From: Diphasiastrum complanatum | Lineage: Eukaryota > Streptophyta > Lycopodiopsida > Lycopodiales > Lycopodiaceae | Direction: 5' to 3' | Assembly (NCBI GenBank): GCA_029204225.1 | Contig: CM055096.1 | Span: forward strand, 76,762,891 to 76,826,890 | Length of the DNA stretch: 64,000 nucleotides | Shown here: in pieces, positions 23,085-33,440 of the stretch | Layout of the letters: each line of letters begins with the position of its first letter | Numbering within the stretch: position 1 is the stretch's first letter | Position numbers and translations under genes: made by a program | Notes under the pieces: model-generated | Told to the model about the DNA's origin: nothing | Databases searched by the model: none | What the model saw: the letters and a program-made list of their open reading frames with translations, nothing else

Positions 23085-25436
23085 ATGAATTATACCAGTC
23101 AGAAACAGGAAAATAAAAATGGCAAGATAGATCGAAATTTTGACCAAATGGTGTGGCTAGAAGTGATGCGTGGCTGTCAGCTGGTACAAGAGGTAGAGCA
23201 GAAGCTTAAGCTAGCTCCACCTGGTTCTTTGGGCAAGTATAGCTGCACTAACAGTGGGATGATTCGTACAACTGTGATAGGTGCAGCCGCAGCCATAGTG
23301 ACCAGCTTCAGCAATGTCCTCACTTTCCTCAATTCCACTCCCAGTGGAGTGCTGCAGCTGCCAGAGGAAGGCACTGATCATTTAGGATCAGTTTTCGGAG
23401 GAGAGCTGCAGCCAAACTGTCTGCCTTCGAACTCAAGTAGCCCCATGTCTTCTACAAGAACCTTCGATTCAACAAATTCAGGAACATCTCCTCCATATCC
23501 ACAGCCCACAGAACAACTAGGAGGATTTCTTCATCCTAGTCCACCTCTTTGCTACACTCCAACTCCCCCACAATCTCCTAGGAGCACGACCACCCCCGCA
23601 AAAAAGAGATCAATACCATATCCAAAACCAAGGAGCGTAGACTTAGGTTGTTCTACCAGTATACGAAACTTGGACGTTACAGCTGATCTGCGAGCTCGCC
23701 TGGATGTGGAAAAAAATAATGTAGCAGAAGTCAGCATGCAAGGTAGATCAAAGCTGAACGTGGGAAGTGCGACTGGAGAGCACATTCCAATCTCAAAAAG
23801 AAGGTAGGAACTAGGAACTATCTCTTTTGTGTGTTTCTGACAGGCTCCTAGATCACTAGGTTTTATTACAGCGAATAGGATAAATAAGCAACGCTAATAT
23901 GAGGAAGTCACACACTCCCTACAAACTCTTGCTTGTATGAATCTCCACTTTGTTTACTTCTTGCGGGTCGTATACGATTGAGTGAGCTTCCCATTGCTTA
24001 ATCTTCAAACGAGTAAATATAGCTGCAGCCTGTTACTGTGGAATCGTGCTTCAGCAACAGTGCTACACAGAGCTCTTCTTACGAGCATTTTCTGTGGTAT
24101 TTAAGCGAACAATCTTCTGTTTCTGTACAGGAAGTACATGCCAAAGTGGACAGTCAAAGTGCCTGGCATCAAGAATGAACAAGGGAGTACTGAGGTAGCT
24201 CCTGTAGATGGCTTTACATGGCGCAAGTACGGACAGAAAGACATTCTTGGATCTCGGCATCCACGGTACTGCGGTGCCTTTGATTGCTCATCATCAATGT
24301 TCATGGTTACACTCTGCAATAGAAGAGCCTGCAATTTTTTAATCGATATTAAATGAAGTTCTGACACAGTAAATTCTGTCATTCATTTCATATTGTGCAG
24401 GAGCTACTACAGGTGCACCCGTAAAACAGAACTTGGCTGTCCAGCGATCAAATATGTTCAAAAATCCGACGATGATCCACCAGTCTTTCATGTAACTTAC
24501 AAAGGAGAACACATTTGCCAATTTACAAGGTCTTATGGATTACAGTCTTATTCATACCCCATAGGATCACTTCAAGAACCACAATCAAGTATACCGGTGA
24601 GTTCTTCATGCCTGACACTCAGTGGCTGTGGGTCTCTTCATGTGGGTCAATTCGGCCCCACCTCCTCCACAAAGAATGTCCAGTTGGGAGGACAGTTTGT
24701 TTCATCCCCGCTCCTGAGAAACTCAACTGAAAACGTTTTGAGCGAGAATCTTGTTTTCGGACCTACTGCGAGATTTCCAGTGCCTGAAATGGCTAGCACT
24801 CAAAAATTTGGACTTGGCAATAACTTCAGCAATGTGCCTTTCAAACCCAAGGATTTCATTGGACCAATGAATCCAAGATCTGGTGATGATAGCTTATTAC
24901 TAGATGGATTTCACCAGCCAAAGTTGACAATTTCACAGGCACAGAGCTGTCGAAGTAAACAAAATGAAAACATAAAGTTGACTCACGGGGACATTAAAAT
25001 CGTTGAAGCTGATGAGGTAGACAAGTTTGTAAGGAGTACCTCAAACAGTTTAAGCAGAGATACCAGAAAAGCCTCCAAACAGAATGTGAAGCAACTTATA
25101 AATCATCTTTCCCTTGATGACATACGGGCTTATGACTCATCTGGTCATTCCATCACTTTTGAAAGTTCTGGGGAGCTTTTCTCACCCACTGCTTCCGAAG
25201 TGGTCTCAAATACTGTAACACTGGAATTCCATCAAAGAAGCTTTCATGACCCAAAACTAAAAACTTCCTTGAGAGACACTACTGTCGAAGGCCGACCGCC
25301 AACTTCAGAATCAGAAATCTCAGAAGTAGTAGCTGAAAACGTCCCAAGTTGTAAATTTGACCTGGATTTTGTCCTGGATAGTCCATGCAGTCACCAACAG
25401 ATGTTGGACTTGCAGTCCTTCCTGTTTGAATCATGA
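23085..25436 (+). CDS. WRKY transcription factor, group III
   Basis: WRKY proteins bind W-box DNA (TTGAC) and regulate stress and defence genes in the nucleus. Exon 1 is 23085-23803, exon 2 24131-24265 and exon 3 24401-25436. The introns (23804-24130 and 24266-24400) are GT-AG and both join in frame, giving 629 residues from the ATG at 23085; an in-frame ATG at 22983 would add 34. The N-terminal VWLEVMRGCQLVQEVEQKL fits group III proteins. A basic stretch, ISKRR, abuts exon 2. The DNA-binding domain has FTWRKYGQKDILGSRHPR, then the zinc ligands C-x7-C-x23-H-x-C (YYRC...GC...HIC), which define group III. Intron 2 falls right after PR, the conserved position. The roughly 300-residue C-terminus is S/T-rich and ends acidic. 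The protein is longer than most angiosperm group III members. No lesions were seen. Confidence 0.9.
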
Positions 25437-26389
25437 TCCTACAAGTCATATTTAGTTTTCCCCTCTGAGATCAGTCTGAGTATAAGTCTGTCAGCAATAA
25501 TCTGAAATATGGGTTTACTTGTTCAAATCATTGGTCTTTTAGAGTTTAAGACGAGCATAGAAACAGCAGTACGAGTCTTCCTAAAGCCAGGGCGTGTGAT
25601 GTGATCTATTCAAATTTAAAGCATTACTTGAGCAGAAAAATGCAATATAGGAACCACTTGACTCAGCTGCAGTACATCCCCCAGCTTGTTTGCTCTTCAA
25701 CGTGATAGGCATTTTGTCACCTAACGAATAATTCCAGAAATCAGGTCAAAACACAACCCAATAGTTTGTTCTTACTTAGATTCCCTATTTGCAGCCATCA
25801 TGTGCCCCAAGAGAAATATCTCTACTAGCAGCCCTCATACACCCAAAGTCATTATTTGATGGAAGAGTAAAGTGAGTTTATTGCTTAATATTCCACTTTT
25901 CCATCGTACATAGATGACCAGCACACAATCAAAATATGAATTTTCAAGCAATCAACAATGCCTATCTTGTTATTCATTCACACCTTATTAATAAAGACAT
26001 AAATCAACAAACAAAAATGTCTTTTGTTGCAATCTTAGAAATAAAGACTGGCTTTTGTTTATTGGGAAATGGCATTTTTTATATAAGACTTAAGTACCTC
26101 TATAAAATCTCCCTCTCAAATATGTAATTGAGATAACAGGAAATCACACCAAATCCCCTTTCACTAGCCATAGTGAAAACAATGTCACTATCATGAAGCA
26201 AGAGAAAGATGACATAATTTCCATCCAAAACAAAATAGAGTAGGTGAAGCTAATATGAGTGTCAAACATGATCCTTGTTGCCCCCTTGAGTCCATTCTAA
26301 TACTCAAATAGACACACAATCTAGATCTCCATTGCCTGACTCCATGTCAATGATTACATCACAAAAGGTAGAATACACATCTTCTTGTG
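25437..26389. other. WRKY 3' region and intergenic DNA
   Basis: AT-rich. The first few hundred bases probably include the 3' untranslated region. No gene was recognised before the copia fragment. Confidence 0.4.
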
Positions 26390-26800
26390 TATCTTCCACT
26401 ACACAAGTAGCATAATCAAAAGAAGTACGTAAAGCAAAGTTTTAACCTTCCACAACTTGCTTACCCTTCTCATCATAGGTAAGTCTTGATGGCTTTGCCC
26501 TTTGCCTTGATGACCTTCTTGGATTTTGACTTGGAGAGGAATCTCCATCATCAACATCCAAAGATCCACTACCATCATCAAGAATGCCATAAACATCAAG
26601 CTTTTTGGCACATTTCCTTAGCCAAGAGTTATGTTGATATAGCAAGTACAACCAAAGATCTTCAAGTACTTGACACTTGGCCTTTTACCAAAAAGAACCT
26701 CATAAAGAGTCTTATCATCCAATGGTCTAGTACTTGGCCACCTATTGCAAAAAGAATTAGCACATATCAAGGCTTGTGAAAGTAGATAAAAGCTAGATAG
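26390..26800 (-). pseudogene. Copia integrase C-terminal fragment
   Basis: On the minus strand, ICANSFCNRW is followed by TLYEVLFGKRPSVKYLKIFGC (about 26790-26640), and then PRRSSRQRAKPSRLTYDEKG (about 26540-26470). These match the end of the integrase core and the linker before RT in copia-1 and copia-3 (for example ILFLKKPKVDHLRVFGCLCF and SEPKRLSYVDKGKQ). Stops and frame changes are present and there are no LTRs nearby. It is a decayed fragment. Confidence 0.75.
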
Positions 26801-27145
26801 TTAATTTGCATGCTTAGTGTCATCATGACGTTGGACCTCAACCACCACACATTTGTACATATCTTAAGCATGATTTGGCATAGGCTTCTTGGTCTTTATC
26901 TTGAGCTCAATGAAGGGTCAACACATGCCCTAGTTTTTTACATAGCAAAAGTGAAAATCATGCACCTCATCCTAGTATCGCTCTCAACTTGATGGATTGT
27001 GGGGTCCAATTTTATTTTGAGGTTCATAATGAGAATTCTAATCACAATCTAAGGTCCACGATGTGCTAAATGAGATGTTGAAGGAGTAGAGGAGAGCTGA
27101 TGATGGGCAGAGTGTGAATGTGTAGAGATCGAACAAGGATGAGTT

Positions 27146-27193
27146 TGATCAGGCCCTGGGAGACAAATGGGGGAAAGAAACCCGCACAAAGAG
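27146..27193 (-). pseudogene. LINE reverse-transcriptase fragment, left of copia-1
   Basis: Read on the minus strand the 48 bases encode LCAGFFPPFVSQGLIKLI. This continues, in the same frame, the LINE RT sequence that ends at the right flank of copia-1 (33442 onward). It resembles the segment of L1-type RT that leads to the LIPK motif. Homology seems to stop near 27146. Confidence 0.6.
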
Positions 27194-27930
27194 TGTGAAG
27201 AATTGAAAAAGATTATGTATGTTAGATATAGGGGTCTTATGTTTTTTACATCAAGCATCTAGGTGTAGGATGTTGATAGGAATAAATTTGGCATAGATGG
27301 CAAATTATGCATTTCCACTTGTAATGCCACTATTGAGCCAAAATAGAGTAAGAGGCTAAACACTTGCTAATTAGAGTGTAGACAAGTGTAAAGTTTTTGT
27401 TTGATGAATTCCAAGAGGTCCAATAGGATATAGAGGTGGAACCTTGTCAGGTCCAATAGGAAATTGAGGTGTGCTTAAATATAGCCCAATAGAATTAAGA
27501 GGTGCATAGATCAATGATCCAATAGGATCAAGAGGTGACAAAATGTGGTCCAATCATAGTTAAGCATAGTGGTAGCTCGTGGACCTACTAGTATCATTGT
27601 ACTCCTCATTTTGAAGTCAATTGATTTGGTGATTTCATGGATTTTGTGAGTTATTGGATTTCTAGCTTTCTCTCTCTACCCGAGAGCTCTTGATGCATTT
27701 TCTCTCTCTACCCGAGGAGAGCAGCTTGTTTTTACTTAGATTATTTTTTGAATACTTCCCACACGTGTGAGTGAGAGTTGGAAGTGATTGAATACATGTA
27801 GTAGTGTGTTTTTGCCATAGGATTCAAGATTGATCTTGAATCTCAATCTAGTCTTGATCTTGGTGCATCTACACACCTTAGGAGATCACAAGTACATGTA
27901 GTGGATAGTCCACACGTGTGAAATTTAACA
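27194..27930 (+). repeat. Copia-1 5' LTR
   Basis: Begins TGTGAAGAATTG and ends GAAATTTAACA. It contains two CACACGTGTG palindromes (27760-27769 and 27911-27920), the second 10 bases before the LTR end, and two copies of the 14-base TCTCTCTACCCGAG (near 27673 and 27702). Confidence 0.95.
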
Positions 27931-27943
27931 TGGTATAAGAGCC
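27931..27943 (+). other. Copia-1 primer-binding site
   Basis: TGGTATAAGAGCC matches the initiator tRNA-Met complement TGGTATCAGAGC with one mismatch and abuts the LTR. Confidence 0.85.
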
Positions 27944-28683
27944 TACCTAAAGTTACCATGCATTTTGATCCATCTAAGTGAAAAATTTTCATCAATCTTG
28001 AGCTAGAAGTTGTCAAGGCCCATTTTCCTAGCTATCTTGTTCAATCTTGGATCAAAAGAAATCAAAAGGACATTGATTGGGTCTGACCTGGTACTGTACG
28101 GAATCAGGTGCTCAGACACGTGTGAGGAACATCCAATTTCAGTTTGGAAGTTCTCTCTCATGTTTGATCCATTTATCTTGCTTGATAGCTTATTTTGAAG
28201 CTATTTTTGTCTAGTTTCTGTTGCAATCAGTTTCATTCCATTTGGTTGAGCCAATCAAAAGCTATAAGCTTTTGAAGAGGGTTAGGTAGGGCACCTAGAC
28301 CTGGGTGGACACATTTGGTTTGGTCAAGAGGTTGCTTGGTTGATCTAAAATCACAGTTGTATGCTTGCCAATCTCATCTATATGTGATCTAGGCACTGTT
28401 TTGAGATCTTAGCCATTTTGTTTCATGCAATATCATTGTATTTGAGTCAAATTTGGTTTCTTAGTGTATTTCACACGTGCTAAGAGTGTTAGATCCTAAC
28501 TTTGCCTATACTCCATCATTTGATGTGAAATAGATCTTGTTTTAGAGAGATTTGAGTAGCTAGTGAGAATCAGTTCACAAATTGTTGTAAGATCTTTCAT
28601 AGGAGGAGATAGTACTCAATTATTGGATCCTATTGAAAGTGTGTAGCATTTATTGTTCATCATTTGAGTTTTCTTCACTTCAA
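27944..28683 (+). other. Copia-1 untranslated leader
   Basis: About 740 bases between primer-binding site and gag start. It contains CACGTG-core sites at 28120 (GACACGTGTGAGG) and 28475 (CACACGTGC). No ORF of note. Confidence 0.6.
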
Positions 28684-31206
28684 ATGTCTTCAATGGGTTC
28701 ATCCTTGTTGGAACCAAGTGAAAGATTGACCACTTCAAATTATTCAATTTGGAAAATGAGGATGGAGTCCATCTTGATCCTTCAAGACGTGATGGACATA
28801 GTTCTTGGCCTTGAAGAAGAACCACAAGTTCTTCAAGAGGTTCAAAAATACAAAAAGAGAGCTAGGATGGCTCTCCACTACATTAAGATGAATGTCTCTA
28901 ATGAGATATTGAGGGAGATAGGTACTTGTACAACAGCCAAAGAAGCTTGGGATTGTCTCAAGACTATCTATGAGGCTAAGAATACCTCTAGGCTTCTCAC
29001 TCTTAGGAATCAAATCTTTCAAAGTAGCCAAAAGAGTGATGAGAGTGCATCTAGTTATGTTTTGAGAGTAAAAGATATTCATAGAGAGCTTGCTTGCATT
29101 GGTGATTCCATCAATCAAAATGAGCTAGTTCAAGTCATTCTCAATGGCTTGAGAAGTGAATTTGATAACCTTGTCCAATCCTATGCCATTAAGGAGGAGC
29201 TACCAAGTTTGGAGGCTCTCCAAAGTGTGCTAATTTCAGAAGAATCAAGACAAGAGTACAAGCTCTTGAGGATGGACAAGCTTTCTCTCACTCATAATGA
29301 TGGCAAAGCTCTCTTTGCCAAGGATAAGCACAAAGAGAGGAGCAAGAACCAACATCAACAATCCTCAAGCAAGGACAAAGTCAAATCCAAAGACAAAGAT
29401 GAGGAGAAAGATGATTCCTCTAATGCTTCACCATCCAAGCTCAAGAAGAAGAAGAAGATCAAGTGCTTTCATTGTGGCAAGAAAGGTCATTATGCCACCA
29501 ATTGCTTCAAAAAGAAGAATCAACTCAAGCAAGCCAATATTACCAATGAGAAGGAAGACACTATTGCAAGTGATGGAGAGGGATCTCTTATGGTCTCTAG
29601 TTTCTCATCTACTCCTTTCAAGAAGGACGGCCTATGGTATATTGATAGTGGAGCCTCTTCACATATGTGTAGCTCCAAGGACTCTGTCTCCTCTATTGCA
29701 CCTTATGATGGAGTGAAGAAATCAATATACACTGAAAATGATTTTGAATGTCCTATTGAAGGCATAGGGAACATTCCCTTGAAGCTTGCATCCTCTAAAG
29801 TTCTTTCTCTCTCTAGAGTTCTTTATGTACCTAAGCTTACCAAGAATCTTATTAGTGTTGGCGAATTGCCTGATAATGGCCTTGATGTAAAATTCAATGT
29901 CGATACTTGCACTATCAAGAAGAATGATGAGATACTTGCATTAGGATCTAGATTTGGTGGCATCTATAAACTAGATCCAAATGAGTATGTGCATGCTTGT
30001 AATGTTGCTCTTGTGAACAAGCTCTCTATGGAGGAATTATGGCATAGGAGGTTGGGACATCCCAACTACAAATCCATGCTCTCTATGATCAAAGAATCCA
30101 AAGCTATTGGCTTGCCAAAGTCATTCTCCAAGAAGATCAAGCCTTGTGAGGCTTGTGCTATTGCTAAATCTCACAAAAAGCCATTTACAAGATCTTCTAT
30201 CAAAAGCAAGCATCCTTTGGAGTTAATCCACTCGGATGTGCATTTCTCATCAACTACAAGCAAGGGAGGAGCCACTTGTTTTGTTACTTTCATTGATGAT
30301 TACACAAGATTCACCTGGATATATCTTCTTGCTTCAAAATCTATGGTGTTTGATCATTTCCTTATTTTCAAAGCTTATGTAGAGAAGCAATTCTCATTCA
30401 AGATTAAAGCTCTTAGAAATGATGGAGGTGGTGAATATATCTCCAATAAATTTCAAGATTTTTGTGAGCTTGAAGGCATTAAAAGAGAGTTTTCTTGTGC
30501 CTACTCTCCATCTCAAAATGGAGTGGCCGAGAGAAAGAATAGATCTCTATGTAAATGTGCAAAATCTATGAGAATTGAGGCATCTTTGCCCAAAGATTTT
30601 TGGGGAGAAGCCATTAATTGTGCAAATTATCTTTGCAATAGGCTCCCACATATAGCTCTTGGAGGAAAGTCACCATATGAAATCTTATTTTTGAAGAAGC
30701 CTAAGGTTGATCACCTTAGAGTTTTTGGATGCTTATGCTTTGTCCATATTCCCTTGGAAACAAGGAAGAAGGAAGATCCTAGTGCATGCAAAGGGATCAT
30801 GGTTGGATACTCATCCACCAAGAAGGCCTATAGAGTCTTTATACTCTCTACTTCTCAAGTTATTGAAAGTAGAGATGTTGTCTTTCATGAAGATCAACAC
30901 TCATCATTTAAAGAGGCCGAGATCAAGAAATCTATGGATGCATCATCAATTATTGATTTTGAAGACAATCATGATGTGATGGGGTCGAGATTTGAAGAAG
31001 ACTCTCCTCGGATTTTTTCACCAAGAAGATCCATGAGAGATAGATCCGAGCCTAAGAGGCTCTCATATGTTGACAAAGGCAAACAAGTGGATCTTGATTC
31101 CACTAATTATGTTTTTTATGTCTCTCATGAAGAGCCAAAGAATGTACAAGAGGCACTCAATACCAAGGAGTGGTATGATGCCATGAAGCAAGATCTGATG
31201 CATTGA
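28684..31206 (+). CDS. Copia-1 Gag-protease-integrase (5' part of gag-pol)
   Basis: I chose the ATG at 28684 (MSSMGSSLLEPSERL) because copia-3 and copia-4 gag begin the same way; the frame is open from 28633. The gag core runs to about residue 210. A CCHC zinc knuckle (CFHCGKKGHYATNC) is at 29464-29505. The protease active site DSGASSH is near 29643. The integrase HHCC finger (HRRLGHPNY ... CEACAIAKSH) is at 30048-30175. The integrase catalytic acids are HSDVH near 30227, a D in LRNDGGGEY near 30420, and E in NGVAERKN near 30525. Gag packages RNA, protease matures the polyprotein and integrase joins cDNA to the genome. The frame ends at a premature TGA (31204-31206) caused by loss of one base. 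RT continues in the next frame. Confidence 0.9.
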   Translation: MSSMGSSLLEPSERLTTSNYSIWKMRMESILILQDVMDIVLGLEEEPQVLQEVQKYKKRARMALHYIKMNVSNEILREIGTCTTAKEAWDCLKTIYEAKNTSRLLTLRNQIFQSSQKSDESASSYVLRVKDIHRELACIGDSINQNELVQVILNGLRSEFDNLVQSYAIKEELPSLEALQSVLISEESRQEYKLLRMDKLSLTHNDGKALFAKDKHKERSKNQHQQSSSKDKVKSKDKDEEKDDSSNASPSKLKKKKKIKCFHCGKKGHYATNCFKKKNQLKQANITNEKEDTIASDGEGSLMVSSFSSTPFKKDGLWYIDSGASSHMCSSKDSVSSIAPYDGVKKSIYTENDFECPIEGIGNIPLKLASSKVLSLSRVLYVPKLTKNLISVGELPDNGLDVKFNVDTCTIKKNDEILALGSRFGGIYKLDPNEYVHACNVALVNKLSMEELWHRRLGHPNYKSMLSMIKESKAIGLPKSFSKKIKPCEACAIAKSHKKPFTRSSIKSKHPLELIHSDVHFSSTTSKGGATCFVTFIDDYTRFTWIYLLASKSMVFDHFLIFKAYVEKQFSFKIKALRNDGGGEYISNKFQDFCELEGIKREFSCAYSPSQNGVAERKNRSLCKCAKSMRIEASLPKDFWGEAINCANYLCNRLPHIALGGKSPYEILFLKKPKVDHLRVFGCLCFVHIPLETRKKEDPSACKGIMVGYSSTKKAYRVFILSTSQVIESRDVVFHEDQHSSFKEAEIKKSMDASSIIDFEDNHDVMGSRFEEDSPRIFSPRRSMRDRSEPKRLSYVDKGKQVDLDSTNYVFYVSHEEPKNVQEALNTKEWYDAMKQDLMH

Positions 31207-32672
31207 TCACCAACAATACTTGGGAGCTTGTGGATCCTCCTTCCAACAAGCATGTGATTGGTTGCAAGTGGGTATTTCGGATCAAGTTCAATCATGATGG
31301 CACCATCAACAAGCATAAAGCAAGATTATGTGCCAAAGGATTTGCTCAAATCCATGGTCTTGATTATGAGGAGACCTTTGCACCCGTTGCAAAGATGGTG
31401 ACAATAAGAATTCTTATTTCTCTTGCTTGTTTTTTCAAGTGGAAGGTGTTCCAATTACATGTATCCAATGCTTTTCTAAATGGTTATCTTGAGGAGGAGA
31501 TCTATATGGAACAACCTCAAGGATTCATCAAGGATGAGTCCAAAGTGTGCTTGCTCTTCAAAAGTCTTTATGGACTCAAGCAAGCACCAAGATCATGGTA
31601 TTCAAAACTTAACTCTTTTCTTATCTCACTAGGATTTACTCTTAGTGACTATGATCCTTCCATGTATCTAAAGTTTGTTGATAGCAATATTGTCATTCTT
31701 CTAATTTATGTTGATGACATTATTCTTTGTGGAAGTTGTATCAAGCTAGTTGATGAAACCAAGCTAGCACTTGGATGTGAGTTTAAAATGCAAGATCTAG
31801 GAGAGATACATTACATCCTAGGCCTAGAAATTGATTTTTATGAAAATCATGTCTTTATATGCCAATCTAGATATGCTCACTCTATGTTGAAAAAATTCCA
31901 TATGGAAAATTCTAAGAGCATAGATACTCCAATGGAGCAAATTGTAAAAGATCCTAATAAAGGTGATGAAAGATCCTTTGAGGACATCACACTTTTTAGG
32001 AGTCTTGTAGGCTCCTTGATTTGGCTTACCATTACTAGGCCCAATCTTAGTTTTTGTGTGCACAAATTGAGTCAATTTATGCAAGAACCTAAGATCCATC
32101 ATTGGAAGATGGCCAAGAGAATTCTAAGATATGTATCTTCATCTTGTGATTATGGTCTACTCTATAAAAGTGAAGATTTATCCATTATTGGCTACTCGGA
32201 TTCGGACTTTGCAAGTGACAAGATGGATCGAAAGTCTATTAGTGCATACACTATCTTTCTTGGAGGCAATCTAATATCTTGGCTTTCCAAAAAGCAAGAT
32301 ACTATATCTCTCTCTTCATGTGAGGCCGAGTACAAAGCACTCACTACAACTACCAAAGAAGTGCTTTGGATCAAGAGGTTATTAATGGAACTAAAGTGCA
32401 TCAAGGAGGATGATCTACCAATGATCAAGTGTGATAACATCTCGGCCCAAGCTCTTGCCAATAATCCCATATTTCATGCAAGAAGCAAGCACATAGAAGT
32501 GGCATACCATTTTGTGAGAGAAAAGTTTATTGGAGGAGAAATCTATTTGGAGCATGTCAACTCGTCCTCTTGTATTGCCGATCTACTCACCAAGCCTTTG
32601 AGCAGAAGTGCTTTCATCAAGCATAGATCTAATCTTGGAGTTATATCAAGATCAATGTTCAAATCTTCATAG
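31203..32672 (+). CDS. Copia-1 reverse transcriptase-RNase H (3' part of gag-pol)
   Basis: Open for 489 codons. RT begins NTWELVDPPSNKHVIGCKWV and includes the DYEETFAPVAKM block, the KSLYGLKQAPRSWY block and the catalytic YVDD (31707-31718). RNase H includes YSDSDFAS, SSCEAEYKAL and ADLLTKPLS near the end. RT makes cDNA; RNase H removes RNA. No internal stop is present, so the only visible defect of the polyprotein is the frameshift just upstream. The ATG at 31203 is probably not a real start. It lies 18 bases before the polypurine tract plus LTR. Confidence 0.9.
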   Translation: MITNNTWELVDPPSNKHVIGCKWVFRIKFNHDGTINKHKARLCAKGFAQIHGLDYEETFAPVAKMVTIRILISLACFFKWKVFQLHVSNAFLNGYLEEEIYMEQPQGFIKDESKVCLLFKSLYGLKQAPRSWYSKLNSFLISLGFTLSDYDPSMYLKFVDSNIVILLIYVDDIILCGSCIKLVDETKLALGCEFKMQDLGEIHYILGLEIDFYENHVFICQSRYAHSMLKKFHMENSKSIDTPMEQIVKDPNKGDERSFEDITLFRSLVGSLIWLTITRPNLSFCVHKLSQFMQEPKIHHWKMAKRILRYVSSSCDYGLLYKSEDLSIIGYSDSDFASDKMDRKSISAYTIFLGGNLISWLSKKQDTISLSSCEAEYKALTTTTKEVLWIKRLLMELKCIKEDDLPMIKCDNISAQALANNPIFHARSKHIEVAYHFVREKFIGGEIYLEHVNSSSCIADLLTKPLSRSAFIKHRSNLGVISRSMFKSS

Positions 32673-32680
32673 ATAATTTT

Positions 32681-32690
32681 TTAGGAGGAG
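32681..32690 (+). other. Copia-1 polypurine tract
   Basis: TTAGGAGGAG immediately precedes the 3' LTR and would prime plus-strand synthesis. Copia-2 (TTTTGAGGAG) and the copia end at 54058 (GTGAGGAGGAG) have comparable tracts. Confidence 0.8.
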
Positions 32691-33427
32691 TGTGAAGAAT
32701 TGGAAAAGACTATCTATGTTAGATATAGGGGTCTTATGTTTTTTACATCAAGCATCTAGGTGTAGGATGTTGATAGGAATAAATTTGGCAAAGATGGCAA
32801 ATTATGCATTTCCACTTGTAATGCCACTATTGAGCCAAAATAGAGTAAGAGGCTAAACACTTGCTGATTAGAGTGTAGACAAGTGTAAAGTTTTTGTTTG
32901 ATGAATTCCAGGAGGTCCAATAGGATATAGAGGTGGAACCTTGTCAGGTCCAATAGGAAATTGAGGTGTGCTTAAATATAGCCCAATAGAATTAAGAGGT
33001 GCATAGATCAATGATCCAATAGGATCAAGAGGTGACAAAATGTGGTCCAATCATAGTTAAGCATAGTGGTAGCTTGTGGACCTACTAGTATCATTGTACT
33101 CCTCATTTTGAAGTCAATTGATTTGGTGATTTCATGGATTTTGTGAGTTATTGGATTTCTAGCTTTCTCTCTCTACCCGAGAGCTCTTGATGCATTTTCT
33201 CTCTCTACCCGAGGAGAGCAGCTTGTTTTTACTTAGATTATTTTTTGAATACTTCCCACACGTGTGAGTGAGAGTTGGAAGTGATTGAATGCATGTAGTA
33301 GTGTGTTTTTGCCATAGGATTCAAGATTGATCTTGAATCTCAATCTAGTCTTGATCTTGGTGCATCTACACACCTTAGGAGATCACAAGTACATGTAGTG
33401 GACAGTCCACACGTGTGAAATTTAACA
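32691..33427 (+). repeat. Copia-1 3' LTR
   Basis: Same length as the 5' LTR (737 bp) with about nine substitutions and no indels seen by eye. CACACGTGTG occurs at 33257-33266 and 33408-33417. The LTR end is followed by CCA and then an inverted copy of its own last 13 bases. Confidence 0.95.
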
Positions 33428-33440
33428 CCATGTTAAATTT

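Larger units (their letters stand above)
27194..33427 (+). mobile_element. Copia-1: near-complete Ty1/copia retrotransposon
   Basis: Two 737-bp LTRs (27194-27930 and 32691-33427) differ at about nine positions by eye. There is an initiator-Met primer-binding site, a gag-pol reading frame in copia order (gag, protease, integrase, RT, RNase H) and a polypurine tract. One frameshift near 31190-31200 separates integrase from RT. The element is inserted in a LINE RT gene. The flanks share at least AAGAG and up to CACAAAGAG, but the right copy is separated from the LTR by about 16 extra bases. Confidence 0.92.

Noticed and set aside
31203-31205. ATG 31203 as an independent RT start
   Set aside because: It lies inside the frameshift overlap; copia RT is made as part of the polyprotein.
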